Both the position numbers and the translations under genes were made by a program. A stretch of DNA of 64,000 nt from NCBI RefSeq assembly GCF_043641665.1, contig NC_092198.1:6818501-6882500 (forward strand), given 5' to 3'. The notes beneath the pieces were generated by a model. That model was not told where the DNA came from. It saw only the letters and a program-made list of their open reading frames with translations, and searched no databases. Positions 11,431-23,753 of the stretch are shown one piece after another. The DNA is from Enoplosus armatus (Eukaryota > Chordata > Actinopteri > Centrarchiformes > Enoplosidae). Each line of letters opens with the position of its first letter. Position 1 is the first letter of the stretch.

Positions 11431-12877
11431 AAACATTGAAAGTCACAATTACAAACATGCTGCATTGTGAATCCTCCTTCGTTAAATTTGTTCTGGCTTT
11501 CAGGGGTGAATTTCATTTTGCCACTCAAAGGACACAGTATCTACATACACAAATTAAGCCCCGGCTCTTCTCACCAGAAATTACGTTGATACTGTTTATG
11601 TATGCGCAAACGGATTTCAACAAATATAGAGTACAGTGCGCTCGCTGCTTGCAGAGCAGACAGTGAGACAACAGGCCTGAAGACTACAAGGGCCGTAGCA
11701 GACAAGGTGTTATTTATTCTGCATGATGAATGCAGATCAGAGTTGATGTAGTTTCAGTCAGTGCATGGCAGGTTATGTAAACATGCAAAAATGTGAGATA
11801 TTCAACAAATATGTAGAGTGAAACTTCCAATAATAAATTCAATATGAGTAGATATTTGTCTCAGTTTAAGTAGGGCAGTTCATTTATCATTTGCCTATAA
11901 TTAGCAGCAAAATACATAGTTATTTTCAGGAAACAACTCGGAAATGGTTATGAACATGTTAAGAAAAAAGGGCGTCAGCAGACTGACGTCTTCATCAGGT
12001 AATATTCAACATGAGACGAAGAAGGTCCATGTATATATAAATCCCAGGTCGAGCCAATCAATCACATCAATATGTACACGTCAAATGATTTACAATATTT
12101 ACAGCATGAAACTCAGAGATATCAATTCCATATCAGTCACTGGGATGCAATCAAATGCTTAAACTGACTGAAAGATAGATGATCTGAATATAGTGATGTA
12201 GCTAGTGAATACAATTAGTGTAATAGCTTACATCTTACTATGACAAATGGGATACATCCATTTACAGAAAGACGTTTAAGCAAATGAGTCATAATTGACT
12301 TCTCTCTTTTGTGTCCACAGACATTTTATCAAAGAACCTGCTACTTTCTATAACAGCTCCTCATGCTTTTGTACTGATGATTCAACCTGGAGAGTTTCAT
12401 GCCCATCCAAGCCATCTGACATTGTCTGTGCAGAAAATGAATGTGACTTTTAAACTGCACATCTTCAGTTCTTGACTTGGAAGTAAGAATATTTAAACCT
12501 CCTCTGGATTTCTCTCACTCGTGCCATTGTGCATCCCAAAAATGAAGGAAACCATATGCTCAAGCTGGTGCAAAATGACTGCAGATGGGTGAAAGCAAAG
12601 GACTGTTGGAGCCACAAAGGAGACATGAGTAATCAGAGAGGAGAAATGTCACTTGGGCGCCTGCCGCCTTTTGCATTGATTGGATGGAGAGATAATTAAA
12701 AGCGACAGCTGTACAATCAATAGCAACCACCCCCCTCTCTCTCTGTCTGTCTTTCACACCCACCCAAACACACTCCTCTTGGTGGTGGGCTGAGGAGCAG
12801 TGATTCGGAGCATGACAAAACGTGTCACGCAGCAGCAGCAAACGTTATGTAAGGGAGTCATTCCCGCCTGGCTGCTT

Positions 12878-12878
<1 letters not shown>
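11431..12878. other. Non-coding stretch, one hairpin noted
   Basis: Holds a CGTCAG/CTGACG hairpin at 11973-11988 beside a CTGATGA word on the minus strand (see findings). A splice-acceptor-like string ends at 12320 without a convincing exon behind it. No gene or recognised repeat otherwise. Confidence 0.5.

Positions 12879-12909
<31 letters not shown>
12879..12909. repeat. (CT)n microsatellite
   Basis: Pure CT dinucleotide run of 31 bases. Confidence 0.95.
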
Positions 12910-12912
<3 letters not shown>

Positions 12913-13524
12913 CATTGGCTTACACCTCCAAAGGGTAGGAGTGAGGACTCAGCAAAAACAGTCAGAAAACACCCATGACCAGCTAATATTGGATCTGAAA
13001 GCCTCCCACGTGCTCTCATCTCCTCACGCTTTCATATGTCATCGAGGCTCATATCAACACCTTGGCCAGTTGGTTTGATCAGAGTGAGAACTGCAGGGAG
13101 GAGGTGGAGGGTGCCAGTTAGAAGGCACAACAGACGTGTTGTGCACATTTCATAATAATGAAACTGTAGGGTTGCCAAGTTATTGCTTTGGGGGATTTTT
13201 TTTGTCAGTGCATTTCCTGTTTCTTGATTTTTTGTGTGTTATTTTGGGAAGAAAGTGGTTCAAGAACCAAGTGAGACTGGAATGGATGAATGCTTCGAAA
13301 TGTGACATATACATAACATTGAAATTACATTAAATAATCAGTAATAATGGATGAATGGGAGGGAAAAAGGCAGTCAGAATAGCTCTTGCTCAAAATCTAA
13401 AACAAGTTGTGGATGCCACAGTGAATGCTTACATTCACACAGTAGCAGGAGTGGGTGGATAAAGTACAAAGAACAATAAGATGCTTTCTCATTAGATGAC
13501 AACCCTTTAACAAGACCTCATGGT
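12910..13524. other. Non-coding stretch, nothing recognised
   Basis: Unique-looking sequence without recognised repeats. The frames present are short and lack domains. Confidence 0.5.
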
Positions 13525-13770
13525 AGCAACTCTGTGAGGCTGTATTTATGAACAGTGGATGCTCTGAGCTAACATCAGCATGCTAACATGCTCACAATGA
13601 CAATGCGTTACAATGTTTAACCACGTTCACCTTCTTAGTTTAGCGTTAGCATGATAAAACTAAAAAGTAGTATTGGAAAAACTATAATTTTGACCTGATG
13701 ATGACACTACATGAAAAGTTAAGGGACCTCCAAAGTGTGCACCAAATTAAATGGCAAATCATCCAATACA
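13525..13770 (-). repeat. Dispersed percomorph repeat, 'gttagcatgc' family, copy 2
   Basis: This is the reverse complement of the same family as copy 1. 'ctctgtgaggctg', then 'atgctaacatgctcacaat' (13580-13598, exact in two other copies), then an 'agtttagcgttagc' block, then 'ttttgacctgatgatg' and 'aaatggcaaatcatccaata' at the far end. The middle is diverged and partly deleted. It is non-coding. Confidence 0.75.
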
Positions 13771-14808
13771 CAGAAAAAATATATTTATAAGTGAGTGAGA
13801 TAATCTTATATTTAGATTTCAAATCTTGTCTGACTTGTTGAGTATGGATTGGATTATCGAGTGCTAACTGTGAAAGGCTGTTTGACTTCATTCAAGTATT
13901 AATTAGATGCCTTGTATTAATTAGCAATTTTATCTCATTTGGGCATATGTTTAGCTAGATACAAAGGACATGTCTGTTACAGATCTTCCAGCATGCTGTA
14001 ACACTTATTTTAAGGTCATTATTTTCAAGACAAAGCATTAGGTTATATTCTAACTATATATATATATAGTTCTAGGGACAACGCCGGATTTGGTCTGAAA
14101 GCCGCCTTGGTCTTCTGGTTTGCATGCATGGCTACAACTGAATACTGAGATTTAAAACAATTGTTATCTTTTAAATGATGAACAGAAATGTCCAGGTTTT
14201 GAGTATTATCAGATGTCAGCATTGAATGCTGCTGCCATATTGCCAACACAAGAAGTGCTGTTTGACAAAATTCCTCTTCAGATTTATCCATATTCATTGC
14301 CAGTCTGTGATCTTTTAGCGCAAGCCGGTCATCCTGTTAACATACTGGACAAGCAGAATTGGAATCAGTACTCAGTTGGTGCGCCCTGTGCTTACACAGG
14401 CTTATTGCATTACCACCATCCCAGCATGCGAAGTGGGACAGAATATTTATTTAGGGATCATCTGTCTACAAGTCCACAACATATTAAATATCCAACACTG
14501 GGGAGAAGGGTTGGATGTTAGAGGCATAGGGATTGTAACAGTTGGAATAACTTTACAACATCTCCATGAGATAATGCATTTACAGAGGATAAGCGGAACT
14601 TCTGTAGATTTCCCTTGGTACCCCTTTGCCGTGTGTTGTTCTTGTCAGGGACCGGAAATAAGATCAAATAAGAATAGTTTCTCCTGCAAGTACTCTTATG
14701 CTGTTTGGTTGTTTTTTTCTAGTTGTATAGTTTTTATCCTGTACATTGGGTATTGTTTTTTCAAGTTGGAGAGGTAAATTACATCACGACCTATAGTTAC
14801 AAGTGACA

Positions 14809-14812
<4 letters not shown>
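13771..14812. other. Non-coding stretch with a 20-bp AT palindrome
   Basis: A perfect palindrome AACTATATATATATATAGTT lies at 14052-14071. Two overlapping frames at 14213-14777 (102 and 133 codons) have no recognised domain. Nothing else is assignable. Confidence 0.5.

Positions 14813-14874
<62 letters not shown>
14813..14874. repeat. (TG)31 microsatellite
   Basis: Sixty-two bases of uninterrupted TG, the longest pure dinucleotide run in the window. A Thr-His run in a minus-strand frame is only its translation. Confidence 0.97.
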
Positions 14875-14878
<4 letters not shown>

Positions 14879-17214
14879 TGTGGGGTGTACATCTGGGGTA
14901 ACCCCCTGGGGTATAGACAGAGGCTCTGTAAGCTCCTTTAGCAGGAGATAACTCTGTGAGTAGATTAGTTGGGGGTTTGAGGCCGGTTACACCCTGTGTC
15001 CTGTCTGTGTGCCCGATGGTCACTCACACTGTGGATCAAAACCACTAAATCCCTGCTAGATCCAGGCTGTACTGTCAAAGAGTGACACTCAGAGCCCCAT
15101 CCCCCACAACACACACAAGCACACAATGAAATATACAGAGCAACATATACATACACACATCCTGATATACTGTGTATATATATATATGTATACACATACA
15201 ATCAGTTCATTATTCTGATCAAGGGTGAGTCACAATTACCGCGACAGATAAACAAAGGATTTCTTTCATACAATATGCATGAGGATACCAAATATTTGAT
15301 GCAAACTACTTTGTTCAGCACAATTCCTTTTTGGTTTGGTGAGCTGTGTCAGTTCTGCATGTTTCCACAACATTAAAACTTAAATTTAAAAAGAACAGAA
15401 ATTAAAATGGGATATATCTGGCAAATAGTCCTCTTTGCTCTCGCTGAGGCATTCTGTTGACTAATCTTAACCAAGGTCTAAATGTATGATGTATTGTAGT
15501 CGGTAGAATGTCTTTTTCTCTTCACCTGATGCATTTCTTTTATGACTGGCCCTGTACAGTATGTATTTTTGGGAAGAATTCAAGCACTTTAAACAGTGGA
15601 GATATGGTTTCTGACAAATATCAAGTCCTTAATGAAGCCAATGTTGAAGTTATGGCTCATTCTGAAATGCCAATAGTGAGAAACTGAATGTTTCAAGGAT
15701 TATTGTACAGTAAAGAGTTTGGTAGGAGATGAAATTAGTCCAAGCAAAGAATTGCAGAAATTTCAATTTGTTACACCCAAATTGAACTGTTGAGTTGAAA
15801 AATTGGATTTGCACTATAAATGAACCAAAAGTTGGAAAGGATATAATGACTTGAAATTGAGCAGCAGTACTATTCAATTGCATTTTAACCTTTGGATAAC
15901 TTTTCCCCAAACAGTGAATGTCCAATCATAGCTTAGCAACCGTAAGCAGTCATGGCATGTCTGTTAAGCTCTGGAGTTCTCCACATAATGAAGCGGTGTG
16001 CATGGAGCTTACTCAACATTTAAAGAGTTTTAGAAAGTGGAGGGTGGTGTCTATTTTTAAGCCTTTCTAAAAACCAAAAAACTAAATGAGCAAAAGTGTC
16101 AGGAATGGATACAACTACTGTATGTGTTTGTCTGCTCTAATGCAAGCATGTCTGGCTAACTAGCTTACCACCTACAGAAGGCCAAGGAGCAGTTCATACA
16201 ACATTATTTTGTTAAAGTTTGCATTAAAAAGTCAAATTCACGATAGCACATTCACCGTTTAGTATTCCCCCACTGTGTGGAAACCAGTCATGGGTGCTAC
16301 TCTATCAGAGGTTAGGCTAACGTGAGAGTAAGGGGAGTGTCCAACAGCCCCAGCCAAAATCATTATCTGAGATAGTGTTACGTTCACCAGACACATCGGT
16401 TAGTCCACATCCTAAAAGCTTTTGCTCTTCTCTCATAGCAGAGACGTATTAAATCAGAATTTGTGGAAAAGAATGACAGGCAAGTTGTATGTCACTCAGT
16501 GATTACGGAGACTCAGACGCGCATATTTTTTAAAGAATGCCTCTAGCAGACAAACCACACATTTTTCCCATGAATATGATCTGATGTTTTAATCCTGAAT
16601 ATAACTGATGCAGCTGTTCTTCACTCTTATTGACTTTTCATGGCCTTTACATTAATTCTGAAAGTAGCAGACGACTTTGAAAGTGATGCATACCAAGCAC
16701 AAATTGGTGCATAAAAAAAATCACCAGAATGCAGGTAATGAAGTGTCTGACACTCAAAATCTCATAGGGGAGGACCCCCAGACTGCCTGCTTGATTTGTA
16801 GCTGCTGGCAAGGTGTCCCTTATTTTTCCACATTGAAGGTGGCAACCCTCATTAAAAGTGAAACATACTATTTGAAAAAACGAATAATGAAACATACATT
16901 TTGCCTCTGCCTTGCTTATACAAGTATGGCAGCTAAACAGCCAAAGAGGTTTATGTTAGAATGAAATCGCACCTTACACTTTTCCTTATCATACCATACT
17001 GGAATAATGGGGCTAACTGACTCTATCCTGTAACATAAGAACAGTTTATTTCCATGTCTTCAACAAGGATCTTCAGCTTTTCTGGTGCAAGCAGGAATCA
17101 TTCAGCAAGTTTAAATCATACTGAATTGTTGCATGCTTTCCCCCCAAATTTAAGCTAGGCTTGACTACCACTTGTTGGCCAGGGTGGAAATTATGTAATG
17201 CTACACTCTGTAGG
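14875..17214. other. Non-coding stretch, no gene seen
   Basis: Includes a short (TA)n run at 15174-15188. Otherwise AT-rich, with frames under 96 codons and no recognised domain or repeat. Confidence 0.5.
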
Positions 17215-17350
17215 TAGTTTTCAATTTAATTATAGTATATCTCAACAAATATCGGATGGATTGCCATGAAAGTTTGACATTAATGATCCCCAGAGGATGA
17301 ATCCTTAAGACTTCAGTGACCCCCTGATAATTTTATTTAGTGACACCAGC
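17215..17350 (+). repeat. Dispersed percomorph repeat, 'gttagcatgc' family, copy 3 (5' part only)
   Basis: Shares 'atctcaacaa' and the exact word 'ggatggattgccatga' (17254-17269) with copy 1 at 5825-5840. It continues with 'gatccccagaggatgaatcc' and a 'gaccccctgata' block, both in the family order. The GTTAGCATG-rich half is absent, so the copy is truncated. Confidence 0.7.
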
Positions 17351-19639
17351 ACCACGTTTTCAATTATCCAGTGAAATGTCTGCTGGAAATTTTATGAAAT
17401 GTATAGTTCCTTTAACCTCTCAAGATCTCATTGTAAATGAAAACATACATTCTTGGGTTTCCTTTATTTTCAGCATATACACCAAATTTCAAGTTAAAAT
17501 AAACAAAAGATTAACACTCCAAGTCTGGCTTGATGGTTGAGACGGGAAGTGAAGAAAATATCTGACTTGGAGATATTTTCAACACAATTTAGTGATGTGA
17601 GACCCAATGAAAGATCGATGCACCCCAGCGCTCCCTTGCAACTCGTGTTAAGCACAGCGTCCTTTCCAGTAAATTGCAGCGCAGCGTGAGAGCAAGGGGA
17701 GGGTCGGTGGGCCGGGGCTGGTAGCCTGTCGTGATTGGGTAATGGGCCTAATGTCCCATGCAGTGCTTATCCTGCCTCCCAGATGGATGATGATGAGGTG
17801 ATTGGGGGGTGATTGGGGGGTGGGAGGGTGGGGGCAGAGAGGAGTACGTTCCCCCGGGGACGGGAGAGAGGAAGAAAACACTGAGGAAGGAGGGATAGAT
17901 GGAGATGGAGGGCAGAGACAGAGAGACAGATGTAAATCATGTTGGTGTACAAATGGGGAGGCACTGACTACTCCTTTTACCATGACTAAAACTTGCACGT
18001 GTCAAAAACTGTAAGTAAGATTTGAAATGGAGCCCATATTGATTGTGTCATTTAAATCTGACCAAAATCATGTCATTGTATATGACGTCCTATTTAGCTC
18101 ACTAATTTTAGGACTTGAGAAAGACTTGCTCATATTTCTAAATATTGATTGAACTGACACACCACAATAATCCTTGAAATATCCCCTTTAACAGTAAGAA
18201 TTATTCTCCAGTCAAGCCAACCATAAATAGACTCCCACTGAGCCCCAGCTGAAAGTGGATTTGTGTGATTGCCTGTGTACACAGCCAAAACATTCAACCA
18301 GTACTCGAAGGCAGAGAATTAGCAATCACTGGAGAATTGTCTTGAAATCTGTTCAAGTCAGGCGCCAAAAAACTTGCGTCCATCTTCTGTTGTCAATTCA
18401 CCCCCGTCACCCAGAAGTGTATTACAGAACAGTGATGGGAGAAAAGGGGTACGGGAGAGGAAAACAAACATGTGCCAGTAAAGAAAAAGGCTTGAAGAAT
18501 CGACTCGGACAAGTGTGTTAGTGCTTGGAGAATTTTGCAGACACGAAAAGGTTTGGTTAAAAGGAAGGAGGGGGTGGGGGGTGAGCACAGAGACAGAAAG
18601 TGAAAGTCAGAGGAAAGATGAAAGGGGTTTTCTTCTATCCGTCCATCGACCCTGGGGCTGGATTGATAGCTGTCACCTGCTGAGATAGGTCTCCTCCTTA
18701 AGGGCCGCAGGTAGAGGTATGACTACTGACAAGTGTGTGAATATAATCAAAGAAAACTGGATGAGTCGACTGGTGAGATCAATATACTGTGACCTACGGA
18801 CATTTTTTTTCTCCAGGGTCATCGTCAGCTTAATTGCACAGAATTATAATCATATGTGATTATGCATGGGTACAGCCAGGCAAGTGTTCCAGTTACTAAC
18901 GTGGCATTAAACACAAAGTTCCACTTTACTGGAGAAAATGATGGAAAGCCCCTCTCAGGAGCTCGTAATGCTAGTACCTACTAGCTTGAATGGAGACACT
19001 GCACTTATGCTTATGTGTGTGTGTGTGTGTGAATGTGTACGTGCAGAAAAGAACATTAAGCCACGGAATTAACGGTGCATCGATGTACCTGGAGGCTGTA
19101 AGCTGCTACTTTCACAGCTGGGCAGAGGACAGCAGCGAGTCCTTATGTGTCTAATGAAAATAGAAAACCAGTGAACACACAAACCAACGCACACACCTCC
19201 ACACTACATACACACACAGTCTAAGAGTGTCTGTTCTACTATCTGAAGTGTTTTGCTGGAAAAACATTCACATGGTGAAAGTTAATTAGGTTGCTTTATT
19301 CACAGAATTGTCTCTGCTTCTTTGCAGTTAATTGCTGATTTTGTTAGATAACTGTGTCCAAAGCCTTTGATGGAGTAAGTTCTGGGAGTACCATCTTTCA
19401 GCCCACTCCGCCATTGAAATGTTGGGATTACGTGTGAAAAACATACAAGTTCTAGGCATTTTCTTTACACTGCATCCTTTTTTGTGCATTTGGAGTCTGC
19501 GTTTGGACCTAGAATCAAACCAAATTTTAATCTTCTTCTTCTTCTTCAGAGGAAAGTAATGCAGGTAAGAAATTCTGCTGCCCATTTAGATTCAGTCTGA
19601 GGTTTCAGCTCACTTCTTGCCCTGTAAATCTAGAGCTTT
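17351..19639. other. Non-coding stretch with purine-rich tracts
   Basis: Contains a strong G-quadruplex motif at 17804-17834 (listed separately), a G-rich tract at 18566-18582 and a short (TG)n at 19013-19031. The 116-codon minus-strand frame at 17998-17648 is the low-complexity complement of the G-rich tract. Confidence 0.5.
17804..17834 (+). other. G-quadruplex-forming motif within a duplicated 'gtgattgggggg' unit
   Basis: Five G runs (17804-17809, 17815-17820, 17822-17824, 17826-17828, 17830-17834) are joined by loops of 5, 1, 1 and 1 bases. The first two runs belong to a tandem duplication of an 11-base TGATTGGGGGG unit. Folding is inferred from the motif rule. Confidence 0.7.
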
Positions 19640-19870
19640 TTCATAAAAACAGCCCCCTGAAACTTTTCATGAGTCAAGAACAGAGCTAAGAGGAGAGTGA
19701 ATATTGGACTTGCTTCGCCAAAATAAATGCTAATGTTGCTCTGTGTCTGCTGGATGTGTAAAGAGGCAACTGTTGGCTCACTCGTCATCAACTTTTTAAG
19801 GTGATAATATGTGTTGTGGTTACAGCTTGTCCCCCCTAGTGGCAACAAAATTCAATTAATGCCGCTTTAT
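19640..19870. repeat. Possible dispersed repeat ('ccccctagtggc' element)
   Basis: The order 'atattggactt', 'tgctctgtgtctgctggatg', 'gtaaagaggcaactgttgg', 'ggttacagcttgtccccc', 'ctagtggcaacaaaattc' resembles a non-coding repeat I have seen in perch-like fish. There is no second copy in this window, so support rests on memory only. Confidence 0.3.
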
Positions 19871-22845
19871 GTCTGTTTGGCTAAATGTGTCGTTGTAGTT
19901 AAAAATAATAACTTAGTAACCTAAGATACAGATACAGTAACCACTTAGCTGCACCAACCTTGTTAGGGAGTGTAGATCAAATACCACTGTGTCTGTTTGT
20001 TTGAATCTTTGTGTGCCAGTCAAACAGACAGAGGATGAGTTGACTTCCCCGCTGTGCTGGAATTTCCCTCGCTGTCACTCTCACGGGAAGTCGCCTCGCT
20101 TTAGACCCGACAAGAAACGTAAAGCGAGTGCAACACATGCTGATATTCTCATGTAACGTTATATTGAATTCTGTTTTATTCAATTTTGATCTAATTTCTC
20201 TTTGTTCCCTTCACCCCCCTCCCTTGCGGTCTCCCCCTCTCCTCTCCGCTCCTCATCTTTCCTCTCTGTGATGATGATGGCTCATGTCTGTTTCCGGATG
20301 CACAAACACTCTTCATGGTTCCCCTAAACAATTCAGCGCTAATGGAAATCTTCAATATTGCATGTTGAAGCCCTCTGGGTGCTGTTGATGGCCTGTTGTT
20401 GGAGATTGGTATATATGAGAGGTGGTCAGCTGGAGCAGAGGAAAGAGCCTGCTATGGTGTAAATAAATTAAACTGAGCTGGAGAAAAGAAGCAAAAATCA
20501 GTGAACTTTCTACTTGCGCAAATATAGCCTTATAAATAATCAAAGCCAGCTTGTTGGGAAGAATAGATGAGACAAGGATGAGACATTTCCAGAGTAGCCA
20601 ACAGAGGATAAGACAGTTACAGAGCAATTTCATAATGAATAAATGAATGAACAAAAACATAACTAACAAATAGCAAATGCAAGCCATGAGACATATTTGC
20701 ATTTCAAATCAACACAAAAAGCTGTTAAAAACAAGACAGGAATCAGTAGCTGTCCCATTCACGTCATGTCCAACTGATTTAAAGTTCTAAAAATTCACAG
20801 AAAAAGTGTGATGATTGCAATTCTTCCCCTCATAAATATTTGGCAGCCTTTTCACAGTCAAATAGTAACCATCAAGTCATATTTAATTCATCACCGTGTA
20901 ATGTTTTTCAGCTGAACACGGCCCTTCTCTTGAAAAGCCTTTTGCTCTGCGAATGTGGCCTTGGTTTTTGCAGTCCAACTCCAGCAGGTGAAGGCAGCAG
21001 CTGGAGGGAATCCTGTTTACTCCCGCTCTATCTCCCTACAGCCCGCTGCATACGGATGCGACTGGATTATGCAAAGCATCTTTTCACACACCTCTGAGCG
21101 AAGAAAGACGGGAATAGAGATCTTTGGCATGAAAGGGCTTTATCTTTGTTTGTGGCTCCGGTAAGAAGGCTACTGTCCCTGTGCTGTGTTGTTTTGAAGC
21201 AGCACAACCGCCTTCAGTCCCTGAGAATGTGGATGTCACAGGTGATGCGGTGCAAACCTTGCCCCCATAATGTCACCTTCTGGATGGGAAAAGTAAACAG
21301 GATTCGGTGACCTTTGAACTCTAAGTTTGTGTTAACACAATGGCTACCGCTTTGGCCTGCTGTCAAGCTCTAACAGCAGACCTTGGACATGCAGCAGATC
21401 TCTTATTTTCCCCCTCTCGCTGCTATTGCTCTTTTGCCAACTCATCCGCCTCTCTTGCCTTTCATCCGCCTCTTCCGGAATATCTCACATCTTTCCATTT
21501 ATCCCCCACCACACCCTTCCCCCTCCCCCAACCACCTCTGGCCTCATTATGGGAAGGCTTTAGCGTGCACAATGGTGCGTGCTCACAAACTGTAGCGGAG
21601 TGTAAGCATCAAACAGTATCGTAATAGAGAGAGACAAAAGAGGAGGGGAGAGAGTGAGTGAACGAGCAAGAAAGAGAGAGAGAGAGAGAGAGCGGTCTGA
21701 GGCGCTGGGGCTGCCTCTGTGCAACAAGCCCCAGGGACAAACCTATTTCCTCCCATTAAAGACTATTTGCTGTGATCCAAGATTTAAAAGGTACTGCAGG
21801 AAAAACACATCTACTGTAATACAGCTCAGCTTTCTGGCAAAATGTATTTTGCAGTGTTTTAGACCAAAACACAACAAGTTAAAGGCAATATTAGTGGGGA
21901 GCTTCTATTAGAAATAAAATGGGTTAGGGCTATGGGAGGTGGGATACACATACAGAATGTATTTGGCCTCGAGAAGTAAAATTGCCTGTCCACCGCTGAC
22001 ATGGTGAACAATATATGCCTCGGGTACAGAGGTTACTTTCTCTATTTTAAAAATCTCCTAGAAGAAACATTCAAGGAAAATAAAAAGTCAGTCACAAAAA
22101 TGGCAACATTTCAGGTCATAGTAGGAAAAGCACATGTGTCACTAATAACATTAACAGTGGCTCCCTTCTATTCAAGCGTCCCAGTAAGGCATGACAGTGT
22201 GACAGTAAGCCAGCATGCACAACACCAGGACCCGGAAACCAAACCAGCTAAATGGATTTCAGTCATCATTAATTGTGCTGTGCTTTTCCTACTGTGACAA
22301 AAATGTCTTCCCTGAACATAACATTCTTTAACATATTACCTGGGTCTTACATAACAACGAGCTACAGAAAAGATAAGAGGAAAGAAATGGTAAAAGAGAG
22401 GATCAAGGAGAAGAAAGTCAACGAGACTGAAGGTCAGGTTATGCTTGAAAAGAACTAGTTCAAAATGCGTTTTGTCCAAGCAAGTCTGAAGAAAAGCCAC
22501 ACTCGAAGGGAGGGTGGAAAGCCTAGAGGGGCAAGATGCGATAATTGTTTAAATATGGGGATAACAGCACCCACTTTTGGACAGTCTTTCCTGGTAGGTA
22601 TTCATAGAGTTGTACTCATTTATACATAAAAATACATTGAAAAAGTAGTCAGAAAAAAGAGATCTTGAGAGAGAAATTCTGCCTACTTTCTCACCTTCGT
22701 AGATGCCGTGCTTGTAAGACTGTTTCTGAAAGATACAAAGCTTGTCGGATGCAGCCTCCCTAAATTCTGATGCCGGAAAAGTGTGTGGTTAGGGGTTTCA
22801 GATGCTGCTCTACCATCCGGCAAACACTTTGGTTGAAGCATACTG
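19871..22845. other. Non-coding stretch, no gene seen
   Basis: Contains a (GA)n run at 21671-21692 and pyrimidine-rich tracts at 20210-20260 and 21470-21540. Frames of 85-116 codons have no recognisable domain. Confidence 0.5.
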
Positions 22846-23160
22846 ACCCCTTAAGCGTCTACAGCCACGCTAGCAGCTCTGTGAGGCTGCACTTAGGCAC
22901 AGCGGGGCTTTGAGCTAAATGCTAACGTCAGAATGCTAACATGCTCACAATTCCAACATTGACATGCTAAAGTTTAGCAGGCATAATGTTTACCATGTCC
23001 ACCATCTTAGTTTAGCATGTTTGCATGCTACCATTTGCTAATTAGCTCTAAACGTTAGTTTTACTAGTATTTAGTCATAAACCAAGGTTATTGCAATTTA
23101 TTGAATGTCTTGACAGTTCATCCAATAGTTGTTGAGATACAGTATTTCACTCTGTACCAA
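22846..23160 (-). repeat. Dispersed percomorph repeat, 'gttagcatgc' family, copy 4
   Basis: Reverse-complement copy starting with 'ctacagccacgctagcagct', passing through 'atgctaacatgctcacaat' (22933-22951), a 'ttagcatgtttgcatgctac' block and 'tcatccaatagttgttgaga' at its far end. It is the best-preserved copy of the GTTAGCATG-rich half in the window. Confidence 0.8.
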
Positions 23161-23349
23161 AACCCTTGTTGTATGTGTTGAAGGGTAAGAAAATATAACC
23201 AGACCATGCTTTGATAATCTGTCTTTTCTCCTAACAATTCAGAGAATAAGCACGAATTATCTCTAGGATACTGAAGTAACCACTTATCCTGCATTAGCAC
23301 TCCAGCCCTACAGACATTCAGAAATACATACCTACGTATGGAAAAATAA
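23161..23349. other. Short non-coding interval between two repeats
   Basis: It may be 3' UTR of the LINE tail that follows, but I cannot recognise it. Confidence 0.3.
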
Positions 23350-23445
23350 ATCAAAGTTGCAAATTCCTTGTAATGTATGTTACTTGGCAATAAACAGTTT
23401 CTGATTCTGATTCTGATTCTGAATCTGATTCTGATTCTGATTCTA
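23350..23445 (+). mobile_element. LINE-type 3' tail ending in GATTCT repeats
   Basis: 'ttccttgtaatgtatgttac' and 'ttggcaataaacag' lead into about eight GATTCT hexamers (23399-23444), one with a T-to-A change (GAATCT). A 'ttggcaataaa' string followed by tandem GATTCT is, to my knowledge, the usual 3' end of a fish non-LTR retrotransposon or a SINE sharing that tail. No coding part is attached. Confidence 0.6.
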
Positions 23446-23727
23446 AAGATCCATCTGTATTAAAGAACTGTTTGTTAAATGATGCTTCAGCCATCTTGAG
23501 AATGGCCCAAGCTTTCTCATTTCTTCTTTTTTCCCCTAGTTTCTATGATCAGCAACTCACTACAGTTTCTGGTGTGCTTTACTTCTCCTTTATAGACAGA
23601 TACACTTCACATAACCAGCGGCCCAACACACTGTCTTCCCAGCCATCAAAACAGCCACAGAGGCACAAAAGGCAAGCATCCAGATGAGCAGCCGGACTGC
23701 CAGTCATCCACACAGACATCCAGCCAG
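23446..23727. other. Non-coding interval, nothing recognised
   Basis: A 71-codon frame starts inside this interval, without domain similarity. I see no repeat family. Confidence 0.4.
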
Positions 23728-23753
23728 ACAGGCAGGCAGGCAGGCAGGCAGGC
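23728..23753. repeat. (GGCA)n tetranucleotide microsatellite
   Basis: Six GGCA units. A shorter run of the same motif occurs at about 24149-24164. Confidence 0.9.

Noticed and set aside
11960..12010. Active hammerhead ribozyme on the minus strand
   Set aside because: The obligatory GAAA after stem II is absent, so at most it is a decayed relic.
12300..12420. TTTTGTGTCCACAG ending 12320, like a splice acceptor
   Set aside because: No recognisable peptide or donor follows.
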